The translations under genes were made by a program, and so were the position numbers. Shown here in pieces: positions 44,488-54,222 of a stretch of DNA of 64,000 nucleotides. A model generated the notes under the pieces. That model saw only the letters and a list, made by a program, of their open reading frames with translations, searched no databases and had not been told where the DNA came from. Every line of letters starts with the position of its first letter. The stretch's first letter is position 1. Source of the stretch: GCA-2705995 sp965661625 (GTDB taxonomy: Bacteria; Bacteroidota; Bacteroidia; Flavobacteriales_G; Salibacteraceae); NCBI GenBank assembly GCA_965661625.1, contig CBFIEM010000015.1, positions 1 through 64,000 on the forward strand. The letters run 5' to 3'.

Positions 44488-46520
44488 ATTCATTCACTTA
44501 CCAGTCCTACTAAGTATTTTACACTTCTCATTTTATTTTGCTCAATCAAGCTCTTGAGCAGTGCGCAAAACATGTACACCATTAACGGTAACGTTTCTGA
44601 TTTTGCCAGTACAGCTATTGTTAATGAGCAAATTCGCCTCTTCGCATTTGAGATAAATAATAACCTCTCCGATACCACAACAACAGATGTTAATGGCGAT
44701 TTTTCGTTTGTGTTTTTTCGAGTCAGACCCTGGATAAAGCATTCATACATCTCACAGACTGTAATGGTCAGAACATTATTAATCCAGTTATTGTAAACAC
44801 ACAGCAATCCACAGGGAATACTTCATTTAACTATTGCGACAGTTCCGGCTATGCCTCATTTAATATCAGTCAGAACAATGGCTCCACGGTTATTTGCACA
44901 CCTCAGGCATCCTACTTACCTGCTAACCTATCCCACAGTTGGTATGTCAATGGAGTACTGCAGTCTTCAGCACCTTTTGATACACTAAACGTAGCAGTTG
45001 GAACCAATCAAATAACGCATGTTATTTCATACGCAAATACCGGATGTACAGATTCAGCAAGCACTAACGTAAATGGTTACCTGAACCAACCACAATCGTT
45101 TACGGTTAACGGATCGCTTACCGACCTCTCAGGTCAAGCCATTCCCGGGATAGGCATCGAATTGGATTACAACTATTTTTATCAAGGGTGGAACGATATT
45201 TACTTAGACACGGTCACCGATAATTTAGGAAATTTTCAGTTTAATTTCTCCACCTACGAACCAAATGACACCCTCTTTTTGAGTTTTCTGGATTGTGATT
45301 GCCAAGTAACAACTGATACTATCTTTTTTAACCAAAATCAGACTACAATTACTCATAATTTCGTTTACTGCGACTGCGATAAAGCTGCTGGATTCACCTA
45401 TTCCCTCAATGGAAATGCCGTGACCTGTACGCCGTATTACACACCTACTGGGATGACTCAAACTTGGACCACAAACGGAACAAATTCATCCGCTCAAAAC
45501 ACCTACCTCACAACGTTACTTCCCGGACAGAATAGCATCAATCACACTGTTACTATATCCAGTGCGAATTGCGTTCAAGCTTCAATGGAAAACATAACAT
45601 ACGATACAACAGGATCACTACTGATAACACCAATTGCATCCGGGGTATCAAATGCTTCTTTTATCCACTACCTCATACGCCAAGACTCTACAGCTCAAGG
45701 TGTATCACTTACGGCAGTTGATTCGGTAGTGGGTATGGGTCAACAAGCATTCAATAACCTTTCTCCAGGAGATTACCTCGTCAAATCAGCTTTTACCAAC
45801 CCTTCTGATTCCGCTTACCTATTCTTTTTACCTACGTACTGGGTAACCAATAACGCAACTGGTGCCCTAAACTGGAGCAATGCTTCCACAGTTACCATCG
45901 TTGCGAATGCTTCGGTATCGATAACAAACAACCTTGTTCAAGGTATAAATAATGGTGGGCCTGCATTCATAAGTGGACTTGTTTCTCAGGGAGCCAATAA
46001 AATGGAAGGTTTAGGAGACCCTGTTCCAAACGTTGTTGTTTATGTTTTGGATGACCAACAAAACCCTGTGGGGTATGCAGTTTCAGATCAACAAGGAGCC
46101 TGGAGCATAACCGGTTTTAGTCCAGGAACTTACACATTAACTGCTGATGTTTTAGGTCGAGTTACAACACCTGCAACTGTAGAAATTCAACCTTCTACCA
46201 ACGGTTTAGATTCTTTTGTTGTAGAAGTAAATAGTAGTGACGTAACTATTTACCGAGATGTAACGAACAGTATTAAAAATGCTGAGGTCAGTGATGGAAT
46301 TCAACTTTATCCGAACCCGTTTAGCGATGAAATTCGAATAACCTCAATGGACAAGGCATTTAGCATCGAAGTAATTCATATGAGCGGTCAGCTCGTGTAC
46401 GAGGCCACTTTTTTGAATGTAAATACGTCTATTGAAACAACCAATTGGCCTTCAGGAATGTTTATCTTGCGATGGACTACAGAAACTGATAGTCAAACGG
46501 TTAAGCTGATAAAGCGATAG
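44488..46520 (+). pseudogene. T9SS surface protein, copy 2, frameshifted
   Basis: A tandem paralogue of the preceding gene with its reading frame broken. Frame A runs from about 44488 to the T-run 44713-44718 (…TTTTDVNGDFSFVF); frame B then stays open, without a stop, from before 44718 to 46520. One extra T there would restore the frame and give an alignment with copy 1 (…LTDCNGQ against …LMDCQG). The start is also odd: frame A has a signal-peptide-like stretch (KYFTLLILFCSIKLLSSAQ) but only ATT/ATA upstream, and the nearest ATG (44480) meets a stop at once. Intact, it would carry two exported modules, the common middle region and a T9SS tail. It may be a decaying gene, a phase-variable gene or a sequencing error. 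Confidence 0.75.
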
Positions 46521-46530
46521 GTAAAAGAAA

Positions 46531-47097
46531 ATGAACGTAACACCCGACCTCATAAAGGCATGCATTAAGGGCAATGAACAAGCGCACTACAAGCTGTTCA
46601 AGGCTTGCTTTCCTTATATGATGTCCATCGCAGTTCGTTATGTTCATTGCGAGCAGGATGCCCAATCACTAGTAAATGAAGCATTCTACAAAGTCGTTTC
46701 AAATTTAAAGAAGTTTGAATCTGAAGGTTCATTTAAACCATGGGCCCGCAGGATTTTGGTTAACACCATTATCAATGAATTTCGAAAAAATGAGAAGCGA
46801 AAGTCTACCGTTTCGTACGTCGATGAACTCAGCGCTGTGCCAATTCAAGACAACCAATGTCACTACTGGAGCAAAGAAAGCGACGTCAAAGAAATTCTCA
46901 CAATGATGCGCAAACTCCCTGAAAAAGAGTTTACCGTATTAAATTTGTATGCCATTGAAGGCTACAACCATCGTGAGATAAGTGAGATGTTAGAGATTCC
47001 TGAGGGAACTTCTAAATGGCTGCTTTCAAATGCCCGTAATTCAATGAGTGAAATTTTGAAAAACCACAGTTTGAGAGCTTTTGCCTCAGCAATTTAG
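46531..47097 (+). CDS. ECF-type RNA polymerase sigma factor
   Basis: A 188-residue sigma-70-family protein with region 2 (VNEAFYKVVSNLKKFESEGS, PWARRILVNTIINEFRKNEK) and region 4 helix-turn-helix (LYAIEGYNHREISEMLEIPEGTSKWLLSNARNSM). It lacks regions 1 and 3, as ECF factors do. It starts 11 bp after the T9SS pseudogene and 3 bp before a membrane-barrel fusion protein that is its likely anti-sigma partner. Target promoters are unknown; autoregulation of this block is a fair guess. Confidence 0.93.
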   Translation: MNVTPDLIKACIKGNEQAHYKLFKACFPYMMSIAVRYVHCEQDAQSLVNEAFYKVVSNLKKFESEGSFKPWARRILVNTIINEFRKNEKRKSTVSYVDELSAVPIQDNQCHYWSKESDVKEILTMMRKLPEKEFTVLNLYAIEGYNHREISEMLEIPEGTSKWLLSNARNSMSEILKNHSLRAFASAI

Positions 47098-47100
47098 CGC

Positions 47101-48417
47101 ATGCCTAGAAACGATATAGACGAATATTTAAAAGATACTTTCGAGGGAAATCAGTTTACCTTCCAAGAATCGCATTGGCATGCTGCAAAGGCTCACATGG
47201 CAGCTCAAAAGCGGCTGAAGCTTATCCATAATGCGAAAATGGTGGGGTTATCTGTTGCAGCCATTAGTATTGGTGCATTAGCTTGGATGGGATTAACCAA
47301 TCAGCCAGATTCCAATGAAATTAAGAGCAGTCCAGCTTTAGCTCAAGTTATTCCGCTACAATCAGCAGATGTTGAAAGTGACAAGCGAATTACGCAGCAC
47401 AACGGTATTTCAGACGTCGAAAATGTGTTGCAATTAGAAGATCCTGAAGTAAATCCTACTGGCACAGCAAGGGCCATAAAGAACACAAGCGAAAGGCGCA
47501 TACTAACTACGAGCGCAACAGCTCAGGAATCATATCCTTCAAACAAAATACTGCGTGAAGAATTTACGGCATTGGGTTTAACCAAAAGCAATGGTGTTAA
47601 ATCAGGTTTGAATGTAGATCTTCCAGCTAGTCTTCTTCCTCTAACTACACGTTTTAAATCACAAAACCTTAAACCCCTCGACATCAGTTTATACGGTGAA
47701 TATGCTTTTGCTGAATCAATTGATCAACCCACGTTACAAATTTCTGGTCAAGAGCGCAAGGCGGTCGGAGTAATGGCGAATTTTGAATTACCACACCACT
47801 TCAGTTTAGGAGTTGGCCTCGGATATGCTCAGACAAGCGGAAATTGGACAAAATCTACCTACACCGCTGTACCAAGCACCGTCCAGATCATAAGCGACGC
47901 ATCTTACTGGGATGTTCAATCAAATACCCAGACGACCTACGACATCCATTTTGAAAATGGAATCCCCATTTACGCAGATAGTACTCAAGTCACCACACTT
48001 GATTCTACTTACATTACTGCTTACGATACTGCCGAAACACAAGTACTGGATTCAATGGATATGCGTATCACAAATCGCGTTGTTTTAACAAGTATTGACA
48101 TTCCCATTTACTTAAGCTATCGCAAAACCTTTGGTAGGGTTGGCGTATATGGTTCCGGTGGATTAAACTTGAGCTACACAACCTCAGTAGCTTTAATAGG
48201 CAGTACAGAGTCCAATTGGAGAAAAGAAGATTTAGAAATCAATGATTTTCAAGCAGACTTGAACCTCTCTGCTGGAGTAAGTTACCACATCAACCCTAAC
48301 TGGTCTATTGAAGCTGGCCCAGTATTTCGATCTCAATTAAGGGCTACCGATCAACAAGCAAATCAAACAGTAAATGCTTTTGGTGCTCGTGCTTCAATTT
48401 CATACCGCTTGCGCTAG
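47101..48417 (+). CDS. Putative trans-envelope anti-sigma / outer-membrane barrel protein
   Basis: A 438-residue protein with an unusual layout. Residues 1-45 are soluble and cytosolic (ends IDEYLKDTFEGNQFTFQ and HWHAAKAHMAAQKRL). One hydrophobic helix follows (about 47-65, MVGLSVAAISIGALAWMGL), then a low-complexity linker (66 to about 185). The last 250 residues form an outer-membrane beta-barrel (ADGSLY-like strands: LDISLYGEYAFAES, VGVYGSGGLNLSYT) ending in SISYRLR. It starts 3 bp after the sigma gene. The position and the short N-terminus fit an anti-sigma that reaches from the cytosol to the outer membrane in one chain; this is inference. Confidence 0.75.
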   Translation: MPRNDIDEYLKDTFEGNQFTFQESHWHAAKAHMAAQKRLKLIHNAKMVGLSVAAISIGALAWMGLTNQPDSNEIKSSPALAQVIPLQSADVESDKRITQHNGISDVENVLQLEDPEVNPTGTARAIKNTSERRILTTSATAQESYPSNKILREEFTALGLTKSNGVKSGLNVDLPASLLPLTTRFKSQNLKPLDISLYGEYAFAESIDQPTLQISGQERKAVGVMANFELPHHFSLGVGLGYAQTSGNWTKSTYTAVPSTVQIISDASYWDVQSNTQTTYDIHFENGIPIYADSTQVTTLDSTYITAYDTAETQVLDSMDMRITNRVVLTSIDIPIYLSYRKTFGRVGVYGSGGLNLSYTTSVALIGSTESNWRKEDLEINDFQADLNLSAGVSYHINPNWSIEAGPVFRSQLRATDQQANQTVNAFGARASISYRLR

Positions 48418-48418
48418 T

Positions 48419-48883
48419 TTAGTAAAACACAGCAACTTTTCGCGTAAACCCTGAACCGGATTCATTTTTAAAATTGAATAAGTACATTCCCTGTTCCCAA
48501 TTAACGAGGTCATAATTGCCTCCTGCTCCTGGCTGTATTTTGTCCCGAATAATGATTTGGCCCCTCATATCAATTACCTCCAGTTCAAAAGCAGTGAACT
48601 CCTTATTTTCTAAGTAGAGGGTTTCACCAACATTGGGATTGGGATAAATATTGAAATTGAAATGTTCACTGTGAAATTGACCTTGACCAAAAGTTGATGG
48701 TCTGGCAGACGATACCGATTTAATAGCAGGAGTCGTTTTGATTGCATCGTTAACTGCTTCAAGTCTTGATTGATTGCGCGCTTCTCGTATTTCTAAAAAC
48801 CCAATTTCAGCTTGATTCATAGATTGCGCAATAACCTGACTAGTAGTCAGTAATGCTAATAATAAGTAACCAACTTGTTTCAT
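48419..48883 (-). CDS. Small T9SS sorting-domain protein
   Basis: A 154-residue secreted protein, read from ATG 48883, which gives a signal peptide (MKQVGYLLLALLTTSQVIAQ); a longer frame to 48904 has no better start. The middle is a short charged segment (FLEIREARNQSRLEAVNDAI). Residues from about 80 to the end form a T9SS sorting domain (FNIYPNPNVGETLYLEN, LEVIDMRGQIIIRDK, GMYLFNFKNESG). It is almost all sorting domain, so it may be a minimal secreted peptide carrier. It is convergent with the barrel protein. Confidence 0.78.
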   Translation of the reverse strand: MKQVGYLLLALLTTSQVIAQSMNQAEIGFLEIREARNQSRLEAVNDAIKTTPAIKSVSSARPSTFGQGQFHSEHFNFNIYPNPNVGETLYLENKEFTAFELEVIDMRGQIIIRDKIQPGAGGNYDLVNWEQGMYLFNFKNESGSGFTRKVAVFY

Positions 48884-49037
48884 GATCCTTGAATTTATGC
48901 GCAATTAAGTGAATTGCAATATACCTGACATCCTCTATTTAGAATACGGGCGAAATTTGATCGAAACAAACACCCCGCTGCGTTGTTTCATTTGTTTACA
49001 TTCTGTCTTATCATTACATTGCGACGGCTTAATTAAA

Positions 49038-52000
49038 ATGACTATGAGAAGAATCCTTTTAGCAGTATTAGCTTTTACTGCATTAACACACACAATAAAA
49101 GCAGAAGAACTCAAAGGAAAAGCAGCGCATTCACTCATTTCAGGATCCAATTGGATTCGCACTTCCGAGTGGAGCGATTTCCCGAGTTTCATATCCCTCA
49201 AACCGGAAGCACAATTCCCAAATGAACAGTTTGGCATGTGGCTCGGAAGTCACTTCAAACAAAAGGGTCTCAGTATAGAATTGTTAGAAGAAACAACAGA
49301 TCACCTCGGCATTACACATAAACGGTATCGCCAAGTAGTACAAGGAATACCTGTTGCAAATTCAATGATCAATGTCCATATAAAAAATGGTTTGGTATAT
49401 CGCATCAACGGAGATCTTTTCAGCAACCTGCCGCAGGATGTTCAGCCTCAATTGTCAAGTCAAGCCGCTCTTCAAACTGCCTTGAGTTTTGTTGGTGCAT
49501 CTGCTTACAAGTGGGAGTTACCTGAAGAGGAAGCGCACTTAAAGCTTGAACAAAATGATCCTTCAGCTACGTACTACCCTTCGGCTAAAGAGGTCTTTTT
49601 TTACGACACAAAAGCGAAGGAAGCTTATCGCTGTTTTCAATTTAACATTTACGCTGCAGCTCCGCTATCAAGGCAATTAGTCTATGTAGATGTTGCATCG
49701 GGAAACATTGTGTTTTCCGAAGATAAAATCCATCATGCTGATGCCGTTGGTACCGCAGTAACAAAGTATAGCGGCACGAAAACGATCGTTGCAGATAGTA
49801 CGTTCAATTCATTCAGACTACGTGAGTCAGGACGTGGAAATGGTGTGAATACATTCAACATGCAACAAGGAACAAATCATGGAAATGCTGTTGATTTTAC
49901 AGATGCAGACAATTTCTGGAATAATGTGAATGCTGCTCAAGACGAAGTGGCAACGGATGCACATTGGGGGTCTGAAATGATGTATGATTATTTACTCAAT
50001 GTACACAATCGCAACTCCATTGACGGAAATGGATTTGCCCTCAACACATACGTACACTATGGAAATAACTTTGCAAATGCATTTTGGGATGGACAACGGA
50101 TGACCTACGGAGATGGAAGCGGTAACACAACTCCGTTTACAACAGTTGACATTGCTGGTCATGAAATCGCCCATGGTTTAACCAATTTTTCAGCAGGTCT
50201 TATCTATCAAGATCAATCTGGAGCACTGAATGAATCGTTCTCCGACATTTTTGGAACCGCACTGGAGATATTCGCTCGCCCAAACAACAACAACTGGTTG
50301 GTTGGAGAAGACATGGGACTTGTTATCCGTAGCATGAGCAATCCTGGAGCGTACGGAGACCCTGATACTTATCTCGGAAACTCTTGGTACACGGGCACTG
50401 CTGACAACGGTGGTGTGCACATAAATAGCGGTGTACAAAACAAGTGGTTTTACATATTAACAGATGGTGAGCAAGGAACAAATGATTTAGGTGATGCTTA
50501 CAACGTAACCGGTATTGGTGTGATAGATGCTGCAAAAGTGGCCTTTAGAAATCTCACAGTGTACCTTACGCCCAACTCGAATTATCCCGAAGCACGCTTC
50601 TTTGGAATTTTGAGTGCAATTGATCTTTTTGGTGCATGTACTCCTGAAGTCGGTGCGGTAACTGATGCTTGGTATGCAGTTGGTGTTGGAAGTCCCTATT
50701 CGCCTAACGTTATAGCTGACTTCGACGCACCGAACAAGACCAATTGTGCTGCTCCTTTTGAGGTAAACTTTTCAAATTATGCAGTTAACGGAACCAGTTT
50801 CAACTGGAGTTTTGGAGATGGAAATACATCTACAGCAATTGCCCCAACGCATACATATGCTGCTCCAGGTACGTATGATGTCTCACTCCAAGTAGACGGT
50901 GGAACATGCGGTGCTGATACTTCTGTGAAATCCGCATTTGTAGTAATCGCTCCAAACGAGCCGTGCGATATCATTATGCCCTCTTCGGGGACTGCTTCGA
51001 CTCAGCTGGATTGTCAAGGGACCCTTTTGGATGCAGGAGGTCGAAGTGGAAATTATCAGGATAACTCAAATTCACAAATTACAATCGCACCTCCTGGAGC
51101 TACAACGTTAACCCTATTTATGAACCAGTTTGATGTTGAAGCCGGAAATAATAGCTTTTGCAATTTTGACTACTTAGAAGTTTACAACGGCGCTTCTACC
51201 AGCGCTCCTTTAATTGGTCGATACTGCAATTCTAACATGCCACCAGCCAGTATAACTACTAATGGGGAAGCTACCATCATTTTCTTTTCAGATGGAGGGT
51301 TAAACAATCCTGGATTTGAAATAGATTGGGTGTGCTCTTTTCCAAATGTGCCTCCTACTGTAGAGTTTACAAGTGACGGTACTTTTGATTGCAATGGAAT
51401 TGTAGAATTTACAGACCAATCGCTCTATGCACCAGACACATGGAATTGGGATTTTGGAGATGGAAATACCTCCACTGATCCAGATCCTACCCATGAATAC
51501 AGCGAATCGGGAACTTATACGGTAACATTGCAAGCCAGTAATTCATTTGGAACAGGTACCCTTTCTAAAACGGCTTATGTAACCATTAATTTAGCCCCTG
51601 AACCCGTTAACGATGGTCCATACTTGTTATGCACTAAGTTAGGGCCAACACGAGATATCTGGGCATCTTCAAGCGCTTCAGGCAATATCGAATGGTTTGA
51701 TGCAAACGGTAACTTTATTGCGTTAAGCGATACGATTAACACTGGAGCACTGACAGGAGCCACCACATTCTATGCGCGTGAAACCACTCCTGGACCTTCA
51801 AACTATGTTGGAGCCGTTGACAACTCAATAGGTCAGGGTACGATCTTTAACAACGACCAATACCTGATCTTTGATGCGTATACTGACTTCAGGTTGGATT
51901 CAGTATTTGTAATTTCGGGTCAAAGCGCCAATAGGACAATCGAATTAAGAAATAGTCAAGGAACTGTAATTGAAGACACTACAATCTTCATTCCTGCTGG

Positions 52001-52523
52001 ACAGTACCAAATACCATTGTTCTTCGATGTTCCCGTTGGAATAGATCATCAATTGGGCGTAAATAGTTCGTCTACCATTTCGATGTATCGCAACTTAAAT
52101 GGACCAACTTATCCATACACGTTACCCGGTGTATGCAGCATTACGCGATCAAGCGCGAATACGGATCCCTATCAGTACTATTATTTCTTTTATAACTGGG
52201 TAATTCAAGGAGCTGACTGCGTTTCTGACTTGGCTGAAATCGTTGTAAATGTAGATAATGAATGCACAAACGTAGGGGTAGATGAGTATGCACAAATCCA
52301 ATACTATGTCTACCCAAATCCTGCACGTAGTGCATTTACAATTGATTGGGAAGGAAGTTCAACGAAATCCTTTCAGTTAACTACTGTAACTGGTCAGTTA
52401 ATCGAACAACGACAACTCAGTGGAGGTTCAGCCAATTGGAATGTTTCAGGTCTCTCTGGAGGAATATACTTTATAAGACCTGTTGGCACAGGTGAACCAC
52501 CCGTTCGAATTGTAATTCAATAA
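49038..52523 (+). CDS. M4 family metallopeptidase with PKD, CUB and T9SS domains
   Basis: A secreted zinc endopeptidase (thermolysin family), 1161 residues from ATG 49038, which begins a signal peptide (MTMRRILLAVLAFTALTHTIKA). A propeptide (FTP/PepSY region, about 40-200) comes before the peptidase domain. The HEIAH zinc motif is at about 375-379, and the third ligand Glu is in GALNESFSDIFG. Then come a PKD domain (WSFGDGNTSTAIAPTHTY), a CUB-like domain (DCQGTLLDAGGRSGNYQDNS), a second PKD, an Ig-like domain and a T9SS tail. The longer frame from 48909 lacks a signal. Confidence 0.93.
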   Translation: MTMRRILLAVLAFTALTHTIKAEELKGKAAHSLISGSNWIRTSEWSDFPSFISLKPEAQFPNEQFGMWLGSHFKQKGLSIELLEETTDHLGITHKRYRQVVQGIPVANSMINVHIKNGLVYRINGDLFSNLPQDVQPQLSSQAALQTALSFVGASAYKWELPEEEAHLKLEQNDPSATYYPSAKEVFFYDTKAKEAYRCFQFNIYAAAPLSRQLVYVDVASGNIVFSEDKIHHADAVGTAVTKYSGTKTIVADSTFNSFRLRESGRGNGVNTFNMQQGTNHGNAVDFTDADNFWNNVNAAQDEVATDAHWGSEMMYDYLLNVHNRNSIDGNGFALNTYVHYGNNFANAFWDGQRMTYGDGSGNTTPFTTVDIAGHEIAHGLTNFSAGLIYQDQSGALNESFSDIFGTALEIFARPNNNNWLVGEDMGLVIRSMSNPGAYGDPDTYLGNSWYTGTADNGGVHINSGVQNKWFYILTDGEQGTNDLGDAYNVTGIGVIDAAKVAFRNLTVYLTPNSNYPEARFFGILSAIDLFGACTPEVGAVTDAWYAVGVGSPYSPNVIADFDAPNKTNCAAPFEVNFSNYAVNGTSFNWSFGDGNTSTAIAPTHTYAAPGTYDVSLQVDGGTCGADTSVKSAFVVIAPNEPCDIIMPSSGTASTQLDCQGTLLDAGGRSGNYQDNSNSQITIAPPGATTLTLFMNQFDVEAGNNSFCNFDYLEVYNGASTSAPLIGRYCNSNMPPASITTNGEATIIFFSDGGLNNPGFEIDWVCSFPNVPPTVEFTSDGTFDCNGIVEFTDQSLYAPDTWNWDFGDGNTSTDPDPTHEYSESGTYTVTLQASNSFGTGTLSKTAYVTINLAPEPVNDGPYLLCTKLGPTRDIWASSSASGNIEWFDANGNFIALSDTINTGALTGATTFYARETTPGPSNYVGAVDNSIGQGTIFNNDQYLIFDAYTDFRLDSVFVISGQSANRTIELRNSQGTVIEDTTIFIPAGQYQIPLFFDVPVGIDHQLGVNSSSTISMYRNLNGPTYPYTLPGVCSITRSSANTDPYQYYYFFYNWVIQGADCVSDLAEIVVNVDNECTNVGVDEYAQIQYYVYPNPARSAFTIDWEGSSTKSFQLTTVTGQLIEQRQLSGGSANWNVSGLSGGIYFIRPVGTGEPPVRIVIQ

Positions 52524-52529
52524 CAAACA

Positions 52530-52562
52530 GCAAGGCGTCCAATCGGACGCCTTGCTTATTTT
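52530..52562 (+). terminator. Terminator after M4 peptidase
   Basis: GCAAGGCGTCC (52530-52540), an AATC loop and GGACGCCTTGC (52545-52555) followed by TTATTTTT. It is an 11-bp perfect stem. The next gene starts 9 bp further on. Confidence 0.92.
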
Positions 52563-52570
52563 TGGCCATC

Positions 52571-53338
52571 ATGGAATGGTATGAACTAATTGGGTTATCA
52601 TTAACAGGGTTCCTTGCTGGAATCATAAACACCCTTGCTGGAAGTGGGTCAGTACTCACACTCAGCGCCTTGATGTTGGTTGGACTACCTCCCACCCTGG
52701 CTAATGCTACTAACCGGTTAGGTGTAACCATCCAAACGCTTACCTCTTTGCTGACGTTGCGAAAAAACAGTGACTTCGGAACTGAATTTAAAACGAACTG
52801 GCCACTCGTAATACCTGCATTTATTGGTGCTTGGCTAGGAGCTCAACTTGCCACTCTGGTTTCAGACCAAACACTCACGTTCTGGATACTCGCCATCATG
52901 ACCTTAATCCTCACTACCTTCTTCACTTCTCCCAAATCATGGAAAAGGACTGAAGATCGTGGCATTAAAACTAGCTGGAAAACTTACGTTTTACTGCTTG
53001 TAGCTGGTAGTTACGCTGGGTTTATTCAGATGGGAGTAGGAATAATTCTGCTTTCAACATTCATTCTTGGTGCCGGGTGGACGCTTAAACGCGCAAACTT
53101 GTTCAAACAGTTTGTGGTTTTCGGATTAGCGATCATACCTTTAGTTGTTTTTATTGCCAAGGGCATGATCCAATGGGATGTTGGATTAACCATTGGCATT
53201 GGTCAAGGGGTTGGCGGATGGTATGCATCTAAATATTTACTCATCAAACCTCAATTTCAAGACTACATTCGAAAACTTGTATTCATATTGGTTTGTCTGG
53301 CAATTACCGGAGTAACTTACCAAGCCTTTTTTAACTAA
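52571..53338 (+). CDS. TauE/SafE family permease
   Basis: A 255-residue inner-membrane protein with about seven helices of the TSUP family, which moves sulfite, sulfonates or other small anions. Family traits are the N-terminal repeat GLSLTGFLAGIINTLAGSGS and the second half repeat (SYAGFIQMGVGIILLSTFIL). ATG at 52571 (MEWYELIGLSL) is preferred to the TTG at 52562. It is followed 2 bp later by the pirin gene and probably forms an operon with it. Confidence 0.9.
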   Translation: MEWYELIGLSLTGFLAGIINTLAGSGSVLTLSALMLVGLPPTLANATNRLGVTIQTLTSLLTLRKNSDFGTEFKTNWPLVIPAFIGAWLGAQLATLVSDQTLTFWILAIMTLILTTFFTSPKSWKRTEDRGIKTSWKTYVLLLVAGSYAGFIQMGVGIILLSTFILGAGWTLKRANLFKQFVVFGLAIIPLVVFIAKGMIQWDVGLTIGIGQGVGGWYASKYLLIKPQFQDYIRKLVFILVCLAITGVTYQAFFN

Positions 53339-53340
53339 TT

Positions 53341-54222
53341 ATGTCAAACGAATCATTGATTATTCCAGAAAGAAGCCGCTCCATTGGCAGTTTCATGGTC
53401 GGACGCCTCATTCCATTTTACAAAAAGCGGATGGTTGGACCATTTGCCTTTATCGATCATATGGGTCCTGCAGAATTTGGACCAGATTCATACATGGATG
53501 TCGATCAGCATCCACATGTTGGGTTGTCTACACTCACCTACCTTTTTGAAGGCGAAATTGAGCATGCCGACAGCATGGGAAATAAACAGGTAATTCGTCC
53601 TGGTGCGGTAAACTGGATGACTTCAGGAAAAGGAGTAACGCATACCGAACGCACCCCACAAGAATTGCGGAATGGAACTACGCATCGCGTTCATGGATAC
53701 CAAGTGTGGGTTGCCCTTCCAAAATCAAAAGAAGATATTGATCCTACTTTTGCCCACATTGAGCGAGATCTATTACCTACGTGGACCGATCAGGAGGCTA
53801 ATTTTACACTCATCGCTGGAGAAGCGTTTGGAAGAAAAAGTCCTGTTCCAGTATACTCCGAGTTATTTATGTTTAAAGTAACGTGTAGCCGCCAAACAAA
53901 ACTGGATTTCAAATCGCTAACAGGTGAATTGGGGATTTGTGTTGTAAAAGGAAGCGTTATTGCCCAAGGTGAAGAAGTACTTGCTGGAAATTTACTGGTA
54001 TCCGATTCATGCGATAACTGCGAAACTTGGCTTGAGGCCAATTCTACTATATTGTGTTTTGGAGGGCAACCCTTTGAAGAGGAACGTTTCATCGACTGGA
54101 ACTTTGTTGCATCCAGCAAAGAGCGCATTGAAACCGCGAAGAATAAGTGGAAGCGTCGCGCGTTTCCTGAGGTACCCAATGACTCGAGCTATGTTCCTTA
54201 CCCCTCCCCTAAAAAACGTTAA
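53341..54222 (+). CDS. Pirin family protein
   Basis: A 293-residue bicupin with the pirin metal site in the first cupin: HPHVGLSTLTYLFEGEIEHAD and the later GKGVTHTERTP (three His and a Glu). The second cupin domain lies after residue 160. Members include quercetinases and transcription cofactors; activity here is unknown. Length and the start are normal. It lies 2 bp downstream of the TauE/SafE gene; its 3' end overlaps the convergent lipoprotein gene by 4 bp. Confidence 0.92.
   Translation: MSNESLIIPERSRSIGSFMVGRLIPFYKKRMVGPFAFIDHMGPAEFGPDSYMDVDQHPHVGLSTLTYLFEGEIEHADSMGNKQVIRPGAVNWMTSGKGVTHTERTPQELRNGTTHRVHGYQVWVALPKSKEDIDPTFAHIERDLLPTWTDQEANFTLIAGEAFGRKSPVPVYSELFMFKVTCSRQTKLDFKSLTGELGICVVKGSVIAQGEEVLAGNLLVSDSCDNCETWLEANSTILCFGGQPFEEERFIDWNFVASSKERIETAKNKWKRRAFPEVPNDSSYVPYPSPKKR

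Noticed and set aside
44490..44807. Leftward ORF over the surface pseudogene
   Set aside because: It covers the frameshift region antisense and has no homology-like features; the rightward reading is supported by the paralogue.
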